Assembly (NCBI GenBank): GCA_930633525.1
Contig: CAKNFP010000001.1
Coordinates: 1,900,001-1,964,000, forward strand
Reading direction: 5' to 3'
Length of the DNA: 64,000 bases
From: Hyphomicrobiales bacterium
GTDB lineage: Bacteria > Pseudomonadota > Alphaproteobacteria > Rhizobiales > Beijerinckiaceae
Part shown: in pieces, positions 27,749 to 37,163 of the stretch
How the letters are laid out: the number at the start of each line of letters is the position of its first letter
How positions within the stretch are numbered: the stretch's first letter is position 1
Notes under the pieces: model-generated
Told to the model about the DNA's origin: nothing
What the model saw: only the letters and a program-made list of their open reading frames with translations
The model's database searches: none
Position numbers and translations under genes: made by a program

Positions 27749-28183
27749 TTACTCCGTCGCCAACGCCTCCGCCAGGGCATCGAGATCGTCCGCAACCGCG
27801 GCATGGGCGGCGCGTTCGAGCCGGCGATAGCGCGCCACGATATCCTGGCCGAGCGGTGTCAACATTGCGCCGCCGCCGCGTTGCCCGCCATGCTGGGTCG
27901 CCACCAGCGGCGCACGGAAGGCATGGTTGAGGCTGTCGATGAGGAGCCAGGCGCGGCGATAGGACATCTCCATGGCGCGGCCGGCGGCCGATATCGAGCC
28001 GGTCTCGTTGATAAGCTCCATCAGCCTGATCTTGCCGGGGCCGAGCGCACCCTGCTGGCCGAGATCAACGCGTATCGTGAGCCGGCCTGCCGGTCCCTCC
28101 GGATTATGCGTGAGGCGCGTGACGCCCCGGGCGGGCGAAGCAGCCGCAGAATGAGGCGCTGCCGCAGTCTTTGAGTTCGCCAT
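27749..28183 (-). CDS. ModE-type winged-helix regulator, DNA-binding domain only
   Basis: 144 residues. The centre (35-135) is the ModE/LysR-like helix-turn-helix: LGPGKIRLMELINETGSISA, then AGRAMEMSYRRAWLLIDSLN, and the GGQRGGGAMLTPLG wing. The two C-terminal Mop domains that bind molybdate in E. coli ModE are absent; the chain ends soon after the wing. One-domain ModE proteins are common in alphaproteobacteria. Its position beside modABC suggests it controls them, but how it senses molybdate is unclear. Confidence 0.9.
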   Translation of the reverse strand: MANSKTAAAPHSAAASPARGVTRLTHNPEGPAGRLTIRVDLGQQGALGPGKIRLMELINETGSISAAGRAMEMSYRRAWLLIDSLNHAFRAPLVATQHGGQRGGGAMLTPLGQDIVARYRRLERAAHAAVADDLDALAEALATE

Positions 28184-28417
28184 GGCCGCGATGTCCGTTG
28201 TCGACTAAAGGAGCGAATTGTGCTGTCGCTTCGGTTCGCTGTAAAGCAATCCACAACGCTCCGCCATCGATGCCAGCCGATTGCCTGTCAAGGTCTTGAA
28301 ATGGCCACGCGCCCGGCCTTTGGCTATGGGGAAGACATCGGAGACCATGACCGGCCTTAGAGCCTGGCCTCATATCCTCCGGAATGACGACCGTGACACA
28401 GGGAATTGCGGGAGCCG

Positions 28418-30778
28418 ATGGTATCCATCAATCAGCGTATCGCCGACGAGCTGGGCGTTCAGGAAAAGCAGGTCACAGCCGCCGTGGATCTCTTGGACGG
28501 AGGAGCGACGGTGCCGTTCGTGGCCCGCTATCGCAAGGAGGCCACGGGCGCCCTGGACGATACGCAACTGCGCACGCTCGACGAACGGCTTCGCTATCTC
28601 CGCGATCTCGAAGAGCGGCGTGCCGCGGTCCTCGCCAGCATCACCGAACAGGGCAAGCTCGACGCCCCGCTGGAGGCGGCGATCAAGGCGGCCGATACCA
28701 AGGCACGGCTGGAAGATATCTATCTGCCCTTCAAGCCGAAGCGCCGCACCAAGGCGCAAATCGCCCGCGAGGCGGGGCTGGGGCCGCTCGCCGAAGCGCT
28801 TCTGACAAAGCCCGCGCTCGATCCGTCCGCGCAGGCGGGCGCCTTCGTGAATGCCGACAAGGGCGTTGCCGACACCCAGGCCGCGCTCGACGGCGCCCGC
28901 GCCATCCTTGTCGAGCGTTTTTCCGAGGATGCCGACCTCATCGGTAATCTGCGCGAGGAGGTCTGGACCCGGGGCAAGGCCACCTCCAAGGTGCGTGAGG
29001 GCAAGGAGACGGCCGGCGCCAAGTTCTCGGACTATTTCGATTTCAGCGAGCCACTGGTGAAGCTGCCGTCGCATCGCATTCTCGCGCTCTACCGCGGCGA
29101 GAAGGAAGAAATCCTCGACATCCGCATCGAACCGGAGCCCGAGGCCCCGCCTGCGGGAAAAGCCGGATCGCCGCAACCCGGCACTTACGAGCGGCGTATC
29201 GCGCATCGCTTCAGCATCGCCGACCAAGGCAGGCCGGGCGACAAATGGCTTGCCGAGACCGTGCGCTGGGCCTGGCGCACCAAGATCCTCGTCCATATCA
29301 GCGTTGATCTGCGCGGCCGGCTCTGGCAGGCCGCGGAGGATGAGGCGGTGAAGGTCTTCGCAGGCAATCTGCGCGACCTCCTGCTGGCGGCGCCGGCCGG
29401 CACCCGTGCCACAATGGGCCTCGATCCCGGCTTCCGGACGGGTGTGAAGGTCGCTGTGGTGGACGCGACCTCGCGTGTGGTGGCGACAGCGACCATCTAC
29501 CCGCATGAGCCGCAGCGGCGCTGGGACGAAGCGATCGCCACGCTGGCGGCCTTGGCGGCGCGCCACAAGGTCGAGCTCGTGGCAATCGGCAACGGCACGG
29601 CCTCACGTGAGACCGACAAGCTCGCGGCCGAACTCATCCAGCGCTATCCCGACCTCAAGCTCACCAAGATCATGGTGTCGGAGGCCGGCGCCTCGGTCTA
29701 TTCGGCATCCGCCTTTGCCTCGCAGGAACTGCCGGATCTCGACGTCTCGCTGCGCGGGGCGGTCTCGATCGCGCGGCGCCTGCAGGACCCGCTGGCGGAG
29801 CTCGTGAAGATCGATCCGAAATCGATCGGCGTCGGGCAGTATCAACATGACCTCGCCGAATCCAAGCTGTCACGCTCGCTCGATGCGGTTGTCGAGGATT
29901 GCGTGAACGCAGTCGGCGTCGACGTGAATACCGCCTCGGCGCCGCTGCTCGCCCGGGTCTCGGGCGTGGGGGAGGGGCTTGCCCAGAACATCGTGCTGCA
30001 CCGCGATGAGAATGGCCCCTTCCGCAAGCGTAGCGACCTCAAGAAGGTGGCGCGGCTTGGGCCCAAGGCCTTCGAGCAGGCGGCGGGCTTCCTGCGTATT
30101 CCGAACGGGGATGATCCGCTCGATTCCTCCAGCGTCCATCCGGAAGCCTATCCGGTGGTGCGCCGCATTCTGGAAGCGACGAAGAGCAACATCCGCGGCC
30201 TTATCGGCAACGGGACGGTGCTGCGCGGGATCCAGCCGGCGCGTTTCACGGACGAGACCTTCGGGCTGCCGACCGTGACCGATATCCTCAAGGAGCTGGA
30301 GAAGCCGGGGCGCGACCCGCGCCCCGCCTTCAAGACCGCGACCTTCCGCGAGGGTGTGGAGAAACTGAGCGATCTCGAGCCCGGCATGGTGCTCGAGGGC
30401 GTCGTCACCAATGTCGCGGCCTTCGGTGCCTTCGTCGATATCGGCGTGCACCAGGATGGGCTCGTCCACATCTCGGCGATGGCCTCGACCTTCGTGAAGG
30501 ATCCGCGCGCCGTGGCGAAGCCCGGTGATATCGTGCGCGTCAAGGTCCTGGAGGTCGACCAGGCGCGCAAGCGGATTGCATTGACTATGCGCCTCGACGA
30601 CGACGTTGCGCGGGAACCACGGCGTGGCGGCGCGGAACGGCAGGCACCGCGATCGGCCACGCCACAGGCCGCACGCCCGCCGCAGCGTCAGCAGCCTGCC
30701 CAGAAGGAAACGGGTGGGGCGATGGCCGAGGCCCTGCGTCGCGCCGGCCTGAAAGGCGGCAACGAGCCGCGCCGCTGA
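28418..30778 (+). CDS. Tex-family RNA-binding transcriptional accessory protein
   Basis: 786 residues from the ATG at 28418 (GGGAG just upstream; a TTG four codons earlier is also in frame). Domain order matches Tex: helical N-terminal region with [16 protein letters not shown], a YqgF/RNase H-like domain beginning [16 protein letters not shown] near 333, helix-hairpin-helix repeats ([15 protein letters not shown]) and an S1 RNA-binding domain near 656-725 ([20 protein letters not shown]). The tail is Arg/Gln-rich. Role by family: binds RNA and affects transcription and stress tolerance. It is transcribed alone. Confidence 0.95.
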   Translation: MVSINQRIADELGVQEKQVTAAVDLLDGGATVPFVARYRKEATGALDDTQLRTLDERLRYLRDLEERRAAVLASITEQGKLDAPLEAAIKAADTKARLEDIYLPFKPKRRTKAQIAREAGLGPLAEALLTKPALDPSAQAGAFVNADKGVADTQAALDGARAILVERFSEDADLIGNLREEVWTRGKATSKVREGKETAGAKFSDYFDFSEPLVKLPSHRILALYRGEKEEILDIRIEPEPEAPPAGKAGSPQPGTYERRIAHRFSIADQGRPGDKWLAETVRWAWRTKILVHISVDLRGRLWQAAEDEAVKVFAGNLRDLLLAAPAGTRATMGLDPGFRTGVKVAVVDATSRVVATATIYPHEPQRRWDEAIATLAALAARHKVELVAIGNGTASRETDKLAAELIQRYPDLKLTKIMVSEAGASVYSASAFASQELPDLDVSLRGAVSIARRLQDPLAELVKIDPKSIGVGQYQHDLAESKLSRSLDAVVEDCVNAVGVDVNTASAPLLARVSGVGEGLAQNIVLHRDENGPFRKRSDLKKVARLGPKAFEQAAGFLRIPNGDDPLDSSSVHPEAYPVVRRILEATKSNIRGLIGNGTVLRGIQPARFTDETFGLPTVTDILKELEKPGRDPRPAFKTATFREGVEKLSDLEPGMVLEGVVTNVAAFGAFVDIGVHQDGLVHISAMASTFVKDPRAVAKPGDIVRVKVLEVDQARKRIALTMRLDDDVAREPRRGGAERQAPRSATPQAARPPQRQQPAQKETGGAMAEALRRAGLKGGNEPRR

Positions 30779-30811
30779 GAGGACGCGCTCTTGTGACCAC
30801 GACCACCGCTC

Positions 30812-30835
30812 ACCTCTCCCCAGCGGGGGAGAGGT
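30812..30835. repeat. Intergenic palindrome after tex
   Basis: ACCTCTCCCC-AGCG-GGGGAGAGGT, a 10-bp perfect stem with a 4-nt loop, 34 bp after the tex stop. It is followed by G-rich sequence and, 60 bp on, by a related C/G-rich palindrome. This text is a common dispersed element in rhizobial intergenic DNA and may also terminate tex. Confidence 0.65.
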
Positions 30836-30895
30836 CGCGCGGTGGGGGGGGGTGGGGGCCAGGCCGCTGCGGAAAACGACTACCCCTCACCCCAG

Positions 30896-30916
30896 CCCTC
30901 TCCCCGGGGGAGAGGG
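30896..30916. repeat. Second CTCTCCCC/GGGGAGAG palindrome
   Basis: CCCTCTCCCC followed directly by GGGGGAGAGGG. It is similar in sequence to the palindrome at 30812 and probably part of the same repeat unit, which spans about 30800-30920 between the convergent tex and amidohydrolase genes. Confidence 0.55.
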
Positions 30917-30992
30917 AGACGCGCTTACGGCGCTTTTCCATATGGGCGGACTGGGCGCAAAAAAACTGGCGCTGGCTGATGTGCCACGCATC

Positions 30993-31895
30993 TCACACCA
31001 GCCGATAGATGCGCTCGGCATTGGTGGCGAGCAGCTTGTCCTGCTCGGCGGGCGTGCTGCCCCGGAGAAGGACGTGCGTGGCCGCCACCCAGCGCGTCAG
31101 GCTGCCGGTCAGCGTGCAGACCGGCCAATCGCTGCCCCAGACCAACCGGTCCCAGCCGAAGGTCGTGATCACATGCTCGGCCGCCGGGCGCAGGTCCTGC
31201 AGTGTCCAGTGGACCGGGGCGGCGTAGGAGATCAGCCCGGAGAACTTGCAGGCCACGTTGGGCAGGCGGGCGAGGGCGGCGAGGTCCGTCTTCCACGTTT
31301 CGAGCGGGCCGGGGCCTGGCTTGCCGCAATGGTCGAGCACGAACTGCACCTCGGGGCATTCAGCGGCGAGGGCGGTCGCCAACGGTAGCTCATGACCGAG
31401 GACGCAGAGGTCGAAAGTGAGTCCAAGCGGCGCCAGCCGCCGCAGGTTTTCGACGAGCAGCGGGTTCTCATAAATCTCGGGCTTGCCCTGGAAGACATGC
31501 CGCACGCCCTTCACATGAGGGTTCGCGGCGAGCCTCCCCACCTGTTCGGCAAAAGCAGGCAGGTCTGGCCTGCACCCCGCGATCGCACCGACAATGGGGA
31601 CCCCAAGGCCTGTCACATGGGTCGCTTCCGCCTCGACCTGGTCGGGCGACACGTCGACTTCCATATGCAGCGCCGCGGCGATTCCCAGCGGCTTCGCGTC
31701 GTCCCAGTAAGCCTTGAGATTGAACGTGCGCTGCAGCGGTGGCTCGTCTGCAATCCAGGGATAGGTGAAACGCTCGGGTTCGATCAGATGCAGATGCGTG
31801 TCGATGATGCGCTGGGGTTGAGCGGATACGATGTCAACTGCGGCTTCTTGCGCCTGCTGCCCCGTCGCATCGGCCCCATGCAGTTGATCCAGCAT
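30993..31895 (-). CDS. Amidohydrolase-2 family metal-dependent hydrolase
   Basis: 300 residues from the ATG at 31895 (GAGGG five bases upstream; a GTG two codons earlier is also in frame). TIM-barrel amidohydrolase: DTHLHL (metal-binding H34/H36) after strand 1, HVFQGKPEI, VLDHCGKPG with the strand-6 His, and WGSDWPV with the strand-8 Asp. It resembles lactonases and decarboxylases such as L-fuconolactonase and 2-pyrone-4,6-dicarboxylate lactonase. The substrate is unknown and no neighbour helps. Confidence 0.85.
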   Translation of the reverse strand: MLDQLHGADATGQQAQEAAVDIVSAQPQRIIDTHLHLIEPERFTYPWIADEPPLQRTFNLKAYWDDAKPLGIAAALHMEVDVSPDQVEAEATHVTGLGVPIVGAIAGCRPDLPAFAEQVGRLAANPHVKGVRHVFQGKPEIYENPLLVENLRRLAPLGLTFDLCVLGHELPLATALAAECPEVQFVLDHCGKPGPGPLETWKTDLAALARLPNVACKFSGLISYAAPVHWTLQDLRPAAEHVITTFGWDRLVWGSDWPVCTLTGSLTRWVAATHVLLRGSTPAEQDKLLATNAERIYRLV

Positions 31896-32010
31896 CGCCA
31901 CCCTCTCGGTGCATGGGGCGGACGTTCTGATTCTCTGGGAACGTCCGCCTCGCCTCTATCCGACGATAGAAGCTCCCCATCGACGAGCACAAGGGCGTGA
32001 CAGAGATTGT

Positions 32011-32044
32011 CATGCATGCGGATCTGCCATGATCCGCATGCATG
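32011..32044. repeat. Perfect 14-bp palindrome with 6-nt loop
   Basis: CATGCATGCGGATC, six bases, then the exact reverse complement, directly after the stop of the 75-residue gene (minus strand). It could be that gene's transcription end, but no T tract follows on the minus strand. The CATGCATG core recurs at the start codon of the same gene (32268-32276). Confidence 0.7.
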
Positions 32045-32047
32045 GGC

Positions 32048-32275
32048 CTATTGGCGCATGCGGGTGAGTTCCCAGAGCGCCGCGAGCTTCTCGGGGGTGA
32101 GCGTCTCGCCACTCTCTGTGCGGACCCAGGCGATATCCTTGTTCCCGGGCTTCTGCGTCATCGCGAAGGCGACAGCATCGTCGAGCGTTTCGAAATCGAT
32201 GGCGTCCCGTTCGCTGGCTTCGCGGTTGGCGGACCAATATTGCAAACGCGCAGGTTTATCGAGTTCGGCATGCAT
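32048..32275 (-). CDS. Small hypothetical protein (75 residues)
   Basis: 75 residues from an ATG at 32275 with an excellent AAGGAGG six bases upstream, which is why this start is chosen over the longer open frame to 32479. Acidic, soluble, no Cys or signal peptide visible. The text (AIDFETLDDAVAFAMTQKPG, then IAWVRTESGETLTPEKLAAL) suggests a small alpha/beta domain. I recall similar short proteins in rhizobial genomes but no function. It is followed by a strong palindrome. Confidence 0.75.
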   Translation of the reverse strand: MHAELDKPARLQYWSANREASERDAIDFETLDDAVAFAMTQKPGNKDIAWVRTESGETLTPEKLAALWELTRMRQ

Positions 32276-32440
32276 GCAAGCCTCCTTCCCTGGTTGGTTA
32301 TCGGGGGGAACGATTGTCGCGCGGATCTGTTCCCTGCGCATGCACGCTCGAACTTTTGTGCCCCCAACCGCATGACCCCAACCGCATGACCCCAAGCCTG
32401 CGTGATCGGAACAATCGCGGCTTATTGCGGGTTGGGACGA

Positions 32441-33640
32441 ATGGCTGACAAGCTCAAGCCTCAGCCCATGCTCGCTCAAGCTCGCACAAAGGCTCCTATG
32501 AAAAACGCAGACAACAAGGGATCCGCGAAGACGTCGGGGAAAGAGTCAAAAGCTGATGAACAAAAGTCCGACGCCGCAGAGACGCCACCCGCCGTGGGCG
32601 TCCACGGGGCCGAGGTCCTGCCAGCGGTGATCGTCGAAGCCTACAACGCAGAACTCAAGGATGATGAGGGCTTTGTGGGCGACAGAGCCGCCAAGGGCGC
32701 CTTCACGGAGATTCTCGACGACCTGCGCAAGACCCTGCGCGAATTTGGAGATGATCCGCTCGGCGATGAGAAAACGGGCGCCATCAAGCGCAGCAAGCTT
32801 GAAGCGATTCTCGTCAAGGGCGAGCCGGAAGCGGCCGGATTGGTGATGAGCGCCATCGAGGACTACGCGCAGGAGTTGACGGCGGTGATCCGCCGGTTCC
32901 GGCGGCAGAAATCGTGGTCAACCGTGGAGCGCATCGTGTTCGGCGGCGGCTTTCGCGACAGCCGCATAGGGGAACTCGCGATTGGTCGGGCTTCCATGCT
33001 CCTCAAGAGGGAGGGGCAGGGCGTTGAACTCGCCCTGATCCGCAATCATCCCGACGAAGCGGGACTGATCGGGGCCGTCCATCTTGCCCCATCCTGGATG
33101 TTCGCCGGTCACGACAGCATTCTGGCCATCGACATCGGGGGAACCAACATCCGCGCCGGTGTCGTCCATCTCAAGCAGAAAAAGTCTCCCGATCTCGGCA
33201 AGGCCTATGTGTGGGAGACCGAAATCTGGCGCCATCGCGACGAAAAGCCGACCCGCGAGGCCGCCATCAGGACGCTGGTCGGCATGCTGGAAGGGCTTGT
33301 TGAAAAGGCCGTCAAGGCTGATCTTGCCCTTGCGCCGTTCATCGGCATCGGATGCCCGGGTGAGATCGCCAGCGACGGCTGCATCACCAAGGGTGCCCAG
33401 AATCTGCCTGGAAATTGGGAAAGCAGCCGCTTCAACCTGGCGCGCGAGCTCCAGCAGGAAATCCCGACCATCGGCGATCATGAAACGGCGGTGCTCATCC
33501 ACAATGATGCGATCGTCCAGGGGCTGAGCGAGGTCCCCTTCATGGCCGATGTGGAGAGATGGGGAATCCTGACCATCGGCACGGGCCTTGGTAATGGCGT
33601 TTTCGTCAATCGCCGCAAGGGCGATGGGAAAAACAGTTAG
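32441..33640 (+). CDS. ROK-family protein with motifs in permuted order (putative sugar kinase or regulator)
   Basis: 399 residues from the ATG at 32441; GTG 32402 and ATG 32498 are alternative starts, none with a convincing ribosome binding site. After a Lys/Ala-rich leader, residues of about 32600-33110 match what normally ends a ROK protein: a helical part, ERIVFGGGFRDSRIG near 32925, then NHPDEAGLIGAVHLA. Only after that comes the usual ROK beginning, AIDIGGTNIRAGVV near 33127, then GIGCPGE and LIHNDAIVQG (catalytic Asp, near 33505), and the chain stops soon after the phosphate loop TIGTGLGNGVF. The ExGH and CxCGxxGC zinc motifs are not visible in either half. Function unknown. Confidence 0.8.
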   Translation: MADKLKPQPMLAQARTKAPMKNADNKGSAKTSGKESKADEQKSDAAETPPAVGVHGAEVLPAVIVEAYNAELKDDEGFVGDRAAKGAFTEILDDLRKTLREFGDDPLGDEKTGAIKRSKLEAILVKGEPEAAGLVMSAIEDYAQELTAVIRRFRRQKSWSTVERIVFGGGFRDSRIGELAIGRASMLLKREGQGVELALIRNHPDEAGLIGAVHLAPSWMFAGHDSILAIDIGGTNIRAGVVHLKQKKSPDLGKAYVWETEIWRHRDEKPTREAAIRTLVGMLEGLVEKAVKADLALAPFIGIGCPGEIASDGCITKGAQNLPGNWESSRFNLARELQQEIPTIGDHETAVLIHNDAIVQGLSEVPFMADVERWGILTIGTGLGNGVFVNRRKGDGKNS

Positions 33641-33891
33641 CCACGCTCAGCATTTTCTCTGGTGTTCAGGCACGCAATAACGCAACTGCGATAACCGATG
33701 CGGCAGCGCAGCACTTGCTTCGCGAGGCCCAATGGAATAAGCCTCCCCCGCAGATGCGAACCGCTCTAAAGGCGCAAATTCTCCAAGCGGGGCTTTAGCT
33801 TCGTGGACAGACTGGGCGTCGCGACGGCCGCATCGTTCACATTGAGTCGTTTTTCGCCCCGCGCGTTGCGGATCATGCCTGCGAGTTCCGG
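33641..33891. other. Intergenic region upstream of the nuo operon
   Basis: 250 bp between the ROK-like gene and nuoA. It must carry the promoter of the 16-kb nuo-birA operon. I see no strong inverted repeat or riboswitch-like structure; TTGAGT at 33845 is a possible -35 box, but no good -10 partner is obvious. Confidence 0.4.
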
Positions 33892-34257
33892 ATGCAAAGC
33901 CTCCTGGCCGACTATCTGCCGCTCGTGATTTTCATCGGCGTATCGCTCGTCATCGGGCTTGCGCTCTTGATATCGCCCTTCATCGTGGCCTATTCGCGGC
34001 CGGATCCCGAAAAGCTGTCAGCCTACGAATGCGGCTTTAACGCTTTTGATGATGCGCGCATGAAATTCGATGTGCGCTTCTACCTTGTGGCGATCCTCTT
34101 CATTATCTTTGATCTTGAAGTGGCCTTCCTGTTCCCATGGGCAACCGTCTTCGGTGAGCTTGGTTGGGCCGGCTTCTGGTCGATGATGCTCTTCTTGGGC
34201 GTTCTCACTGTCGGCTTCATCTACGAGTGGAGAAAGGGAGCCCTGGAATGGGATTGA
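33892..34257 (+). CDS. nuoA: NADH-quinone oxidoreductase subunit A
   Basis: 121 residues with three membrane helices. The conserved NuoA loop [20 protein letters not shown] and the following [16 protein letters not shown] with its membrane Glu/Asp are present. A membrane-arm subunit at the junction with the peripheral arm of complex I. First gene of the nuo operon; the 250 bp upstream must hold the promoter. It overlaps nuoB by 10 bp. Confidence 0.97.
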   Translation: MQSLLADYLPLVIFIGVSLVIGLALLISPFIVAYSRPDPEKLSAYECGFNAFDDARMKFDVRFYLVAILFIIFDLEVAFLFPWATVFGELGWAGFWSMMLFLGVLTVGFIYEWRKGALEWD

Positions 34258-34832
34258 TCACTGACGCCAAGGAGCCGGGCATGGCGCCCGCTGGTGGTGG
34301 TCTTATCCTGCCGCAGGGCGGGGCCCAGCCGGCGCGTCACGATTCCTTTTTCACCGGCTTGAACGACGAGCTGGCCGACAAGGGCTTTCTCGTCACGTCG
34401 ACTGACGAGCTCATCACCTGGGCGCGAACCGGCTCCCTGATGTGGATGACCTTCGGCCTGGCGTGCTGCGCCGTGGAAATGATGCAGGCGTCGATGCCGC
34501 GCTATGATGTCGAGCGCTTCGGCTTCGCGCCGCGCGCCTCGCCGCGCCAGTCGGACGTCATGATCGTCGCCGGAACGCTGACGAACAAGATGGCGCCTGC
34601 GCTCCGCAAGGTCTACGACCAGATGCCGGAGCCACGCTACGTCATCTCCATGGGCTCATGCGCCAATGGCGGCGGCTACTATCATTATTCCTATTCGGTG
34701 GTGCGCGGCTGTGACCGTGTCGTGCCCGTTGACATTTATGTGCCGGGGTGCCCGCCGACGGCGGAAGCGCTTCTCTATGGCGTTCTCCTTCTCCAGAAGA
34801 AGATCCGCCGCACCGGCACCATCGAACGCTGA
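34248..34832 (+). CDS. nuoB: NADH-quinone oxidoreductase subunit B
   Basis: 194 residues from the ATG at 34248, within the end of nuoA. It carries all four ligands of the terminal 4Fe-4S cluster N2: C73, C74 ([10 protein letters not shown]), C138 (GSCANGG) and C168 (VPGCPPTAE). Peripheral-arm subunit that passes electrons to quinone. The Gly/Pro-rich N-terminal 30 residues are typical of alphaproteobacterial NuoB. Confidence 0.98.
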   Translation: MGLITDAKEPGMAPAGGGLILPQGGAQPARHDSFFTGLNDELADKGFLVTSTDELITWARTGSLMWMTFGLACCAVEMMQASMPRYDVERFGFAPRASPRQSDVMIVAGTLTNKMAPALRKVYDQMPEPRYVISMGSCANGGGYYHYSYSVVRGCDRVVPVDIYVPGCPPTAEALLYGVLLLQKKIRRTGTIER

Positions 34833-34846
34833 TTGCGGGTGATCGC

Positions 34847-35500
34847 ATGACGACGGATATCGACCCTAACGCCGCCCAGGACGCAGTCCAGCCAGCTCCG
34901 CTGAGCGAGCTCGAGACGCTTGGCGCGCATATTGTCGGGGCCTTGGGCGAAGGTATCGAGGCCGTGTTTGCCTTTGGCGAGCTCGCTATCCTCGCACCGG
35001 CCGCCGACGTCGCCCGCATCCTGACCTTCCTGCGGGACGATCCGGGATGCCGCTTCGTGAACTTCACCGATATCTGCGGGGTCGACTACCCCGCCCGGCC
35101 GATGCGGTTCGATGTCGTCTATCACCTCCTGTCGCCGTCGTTTAACCGGCGTATCCGGGTCAAGGTGCAGGCCGACGAGGCGACCCGCGTGCCGAGCGCG
35201 GTCGGGGTCTTTCCGGCGGCCGACTGGTTCGAGCGCGAGGTTTACGACCTCTACGGCGTGATCTTCTCCGGCCATCCGGATCTCAGGCGCATCCTCACCG
35301 ACTACGGTTTCGAGGGCCATCCGCTGCGGAAGGATTTCCCGCTGACCGGCTTCGTCGAGGTTCGTTACAACGACAGCGAGAAGCGCGTCGTCTACGAGCC
35401 CGCGCGGCTGAACCAGGAGTTCCGCAACTTCGACTTCCTGTCACCGTGGGAGGGGACCGAATACATCCTGCCCGGCGATGAAAAAGCGAAGGGGAACTGA
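34847..35500 (+). CDS. nuoC: NADH-quinone oxidoreductase subunit C
   Basis: 217 residues from the ATG at 34847. The 30-kDa subunit signature ERETYD-type segment ([20 protein letters not shown]) is followed by [20 protein letters not shown]. Separate from nuoD, as in mitochondria and alphaproteobacteria and unlike the NuoCD fusion of enterobacteria. It is followed not by nuoD but by a GFA-type gene. Confidence 0.97.
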   Translation: MTTDIDPNAAQDAVQPAPLSELETLGAHIVGALGEGIEAVFAFGELAILAPAADVARILTFLRDDPGCRFVNFTDICGVDYPARPMRFDVVYHLLSPSFNRRIRVKVQADEATRVPSAVGVFPAADWFEREVYDLYGVIFSGHPDLRRILTDYGFEGHPLRKDFPLTGFVEVRYNDSEKRVVYEPARLNQEFRNFDFLSPWEGTEYILPGDEKAKGN

Positions 35501-35505
35501 TCGCG

Positions 35506-35952
35506 ATGGCTTCGGTAGCATCATCGGCCATTCCCGGTGGCTGTCTTTGCGGCGCGGTCCGTTTCTCGGCCGTGCCCGCCAAGCATGAGATGGACGTCTG
35601 CCACTGCGGCATGTGCCAGCGGTGGAGCGGCGGCGTCTTCATGGCCGTGCCCTGCGCCGAGGTCACCTTCGCCGACGAGAGCGCGCTGGGTGTCTACCCG
35701 TCCTCCGAATGGGGCGAGCGCCTGTTCTGCAAGACCTGCGGTTCGAGCCTCGTCTGGCGCACGCGTGGACAGCCCGGCGGGTATATCGGCGTCTCCTTGC
35801 AGAGCCTGGACGACAGGTCGCCTTTCATCTTCGCCGAAGAGATCTTCATCGACGAGAAGCCGGGTCTCTATAGTTTTGCGGGGGAACGCCCTCGCAAAAC
35901 AGGCGCCGAGATCATGGCCGAATTCGCCGCACAACAGGCGGGATCAGAATGA
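35506..35952 (+). CDS. GFA-family (glutathione-dependent formaldehyde-activating enzyme/CENP-V fold) protein inside the nuo operon
   Basis: 148 residues. Zinc-binding cysteines in the GFA pattern: [10 protein letters not shown] near 14, [12 protein letters not shown] near 33, and [12 protein letters not shown] near 78; the fold is a CENP-V/GFA beta-tent with two zinc sites. It starts 6 bp after nuoC and its stop overlaps the nuoD start (ATGA), so it is fully embedded in the operon and translationally linked. Family members were named for binding S-hydroxymethylglutathione, but most have no proven reaction. A role in complex I is inference from position only. Confidence 0.93.
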   Translation: MASVASSAIPGGCLCGAVRFSAVPAKHEMDVCHCGMCQRWSGGVFMAVPCAEVTFADESALGVYPSSEWGERLFCKTCGSSLVWRTRGQPGGYIGVSLQSLDDRSPFIFAEEIFIDEKPGLYSFAGERPRKTGAEIMAEFAAQQAGSE

Positions 35953-37139
35953 GCGAGCACGAGATCCGCAATTTCTCGATCAACTTCGGTCCGCAGCATC
36001 CGGCGGCCCACGGCGTGCTGCGCCTGGTGCTGGAGCTCGACGGCGAGGTTGTCGAACGCGTCGATCCCCATATCGGGCTGCTGCATCGCGGCACCGAAAA
36101 ACTGATCGAGGCCAAGACCTATCTGCAGGCGGTGCCCTATTTCGACCGGCTCGATTACGTCGCGCCGATGAACCAGGAACACGCCTTTGCGCTGGCGGTC
36201 GAGCGGCTGCTCGGCCTCGAGGTGCCGCGGCGCGGCCAGCTTATCCGCGTGCTCTATTCCGAGATCGGCCGGCTTCTCTCGCACCTCCTCAACGTGACCA
36301 CGCAGGCCATGGACTGCGGCGCCCTGACGCCTCCGCTGTGGGGCTTCGAGGAGCGCGAGAAGCTGATGGTCTTCTACGAGCGGGCCTCCGGCGCGCGCAT
36401 GCATGCGGCCTATTTCCGGCCGGGCGGCGTGCACCAGGACCTTCCGCCCAAGCTCGTCGACGACATCTACGCCTTCTGCGATCCCTTCCTGAAGGTCTGC
36501 GACGATCTCGAGGATTTGCTCACCGAGAACCGCATCTTCAAGCAGCGCAACGTCGATATCGGCGTCGTCAGCCTTGATGAATGCTGGGCCTGGGGCTTCT
36601 CGGGCGTGATGGTGCGCGGCTCCGGCGCGGCTTGGGACCTGCGCAAGTCGCAACCCTATGAGTGCTACGAAGAGCTCGATTTCGACATTCCCATCGGCAA
36701 GAACGGCGACTGTTACGACCGTTATTGCATCCGCATGGAAGAGATGCGCCAATCGACGTATCTCATGAAGCAGTGCTGCGAGTTGTTGCGCTCGTCGGCG
36801 GGGCAGGGCCCGCATGCGGCCGTCGACAACAAGATCGTCCCGCCGAAGCGCGGCCAGATGAAGCGCTCGATGGAAGCGCTCATCCATCACTTCAAGTTGT
36901 ATACCGAGGGCTACCACGTGCCGGCCGGTGACGTTTACGCCGCGGTCGAGGCGCCCAAGGGCGAGTTCGGCGTCTATCTGGTGTCGGACGGCACCAACAA
37001 GCCTTACCGCTGCAAGATCAAGGCACCGGGCTTCGCGCATCTTCAGGCGATGGATTTCATCTGCCGCGGGCACATGCTGGCGGACGTCTCGGCGATCCTG
37101 GGGTCGCTCGACATCGTGTTCGGGGAGGTTGACCGGTGA
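35949..37139 (+). CDS. nuoD: NADH-quinone oxidoreductase subunit D
   Basis: 396 residues. The 49-kDa subunit: [15 protein letters not shown] near the start, the quinone-site loop with [29 protein letters not shown], and the C-terminal [20 protein letters not shown]. Forms the quinone pocket with NuoB. Starts by overlapping the GFA gene. Confidence 0.98.
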   Translation: MSEHEIRNFSINFGPQHPAAHGVLRLVLELDGEVVERVDPHIGLLHRGTEKLIEAKTYLQAVPYFDRLDYVAPMNQEHAFALAVERLLGLEVPRRGQLIRVLYSEIGRLLSHLLNVTTQAMDCGALTPPLWGFEEREKLMVFYERASGARMHAAYFRPGGVHQDLPPKLVDDIYAFCDPFLKVCDDLEDLLTENRIFKQRNVDIGVVSLDECWAWGFSGVMVRGSGAAWDLRKSQPYECYEELDFDIPIGKNGDCYDRYCIRMEEMRQSTYLMKQCCELLRSSAGQGPHAAVDNKIVPPKRGQMKRSMEALIHHFKLYTEGYHVPAGDVYAAVEAPKGEFGVYLVSDGTNKPYRCKIKAPGFAHLQAMDFICRGHMLADVSAILGSLDIVFGEVDR

Positions 37140-37163
37140 CCATGATGCTGAGGAGCTGCTGAT

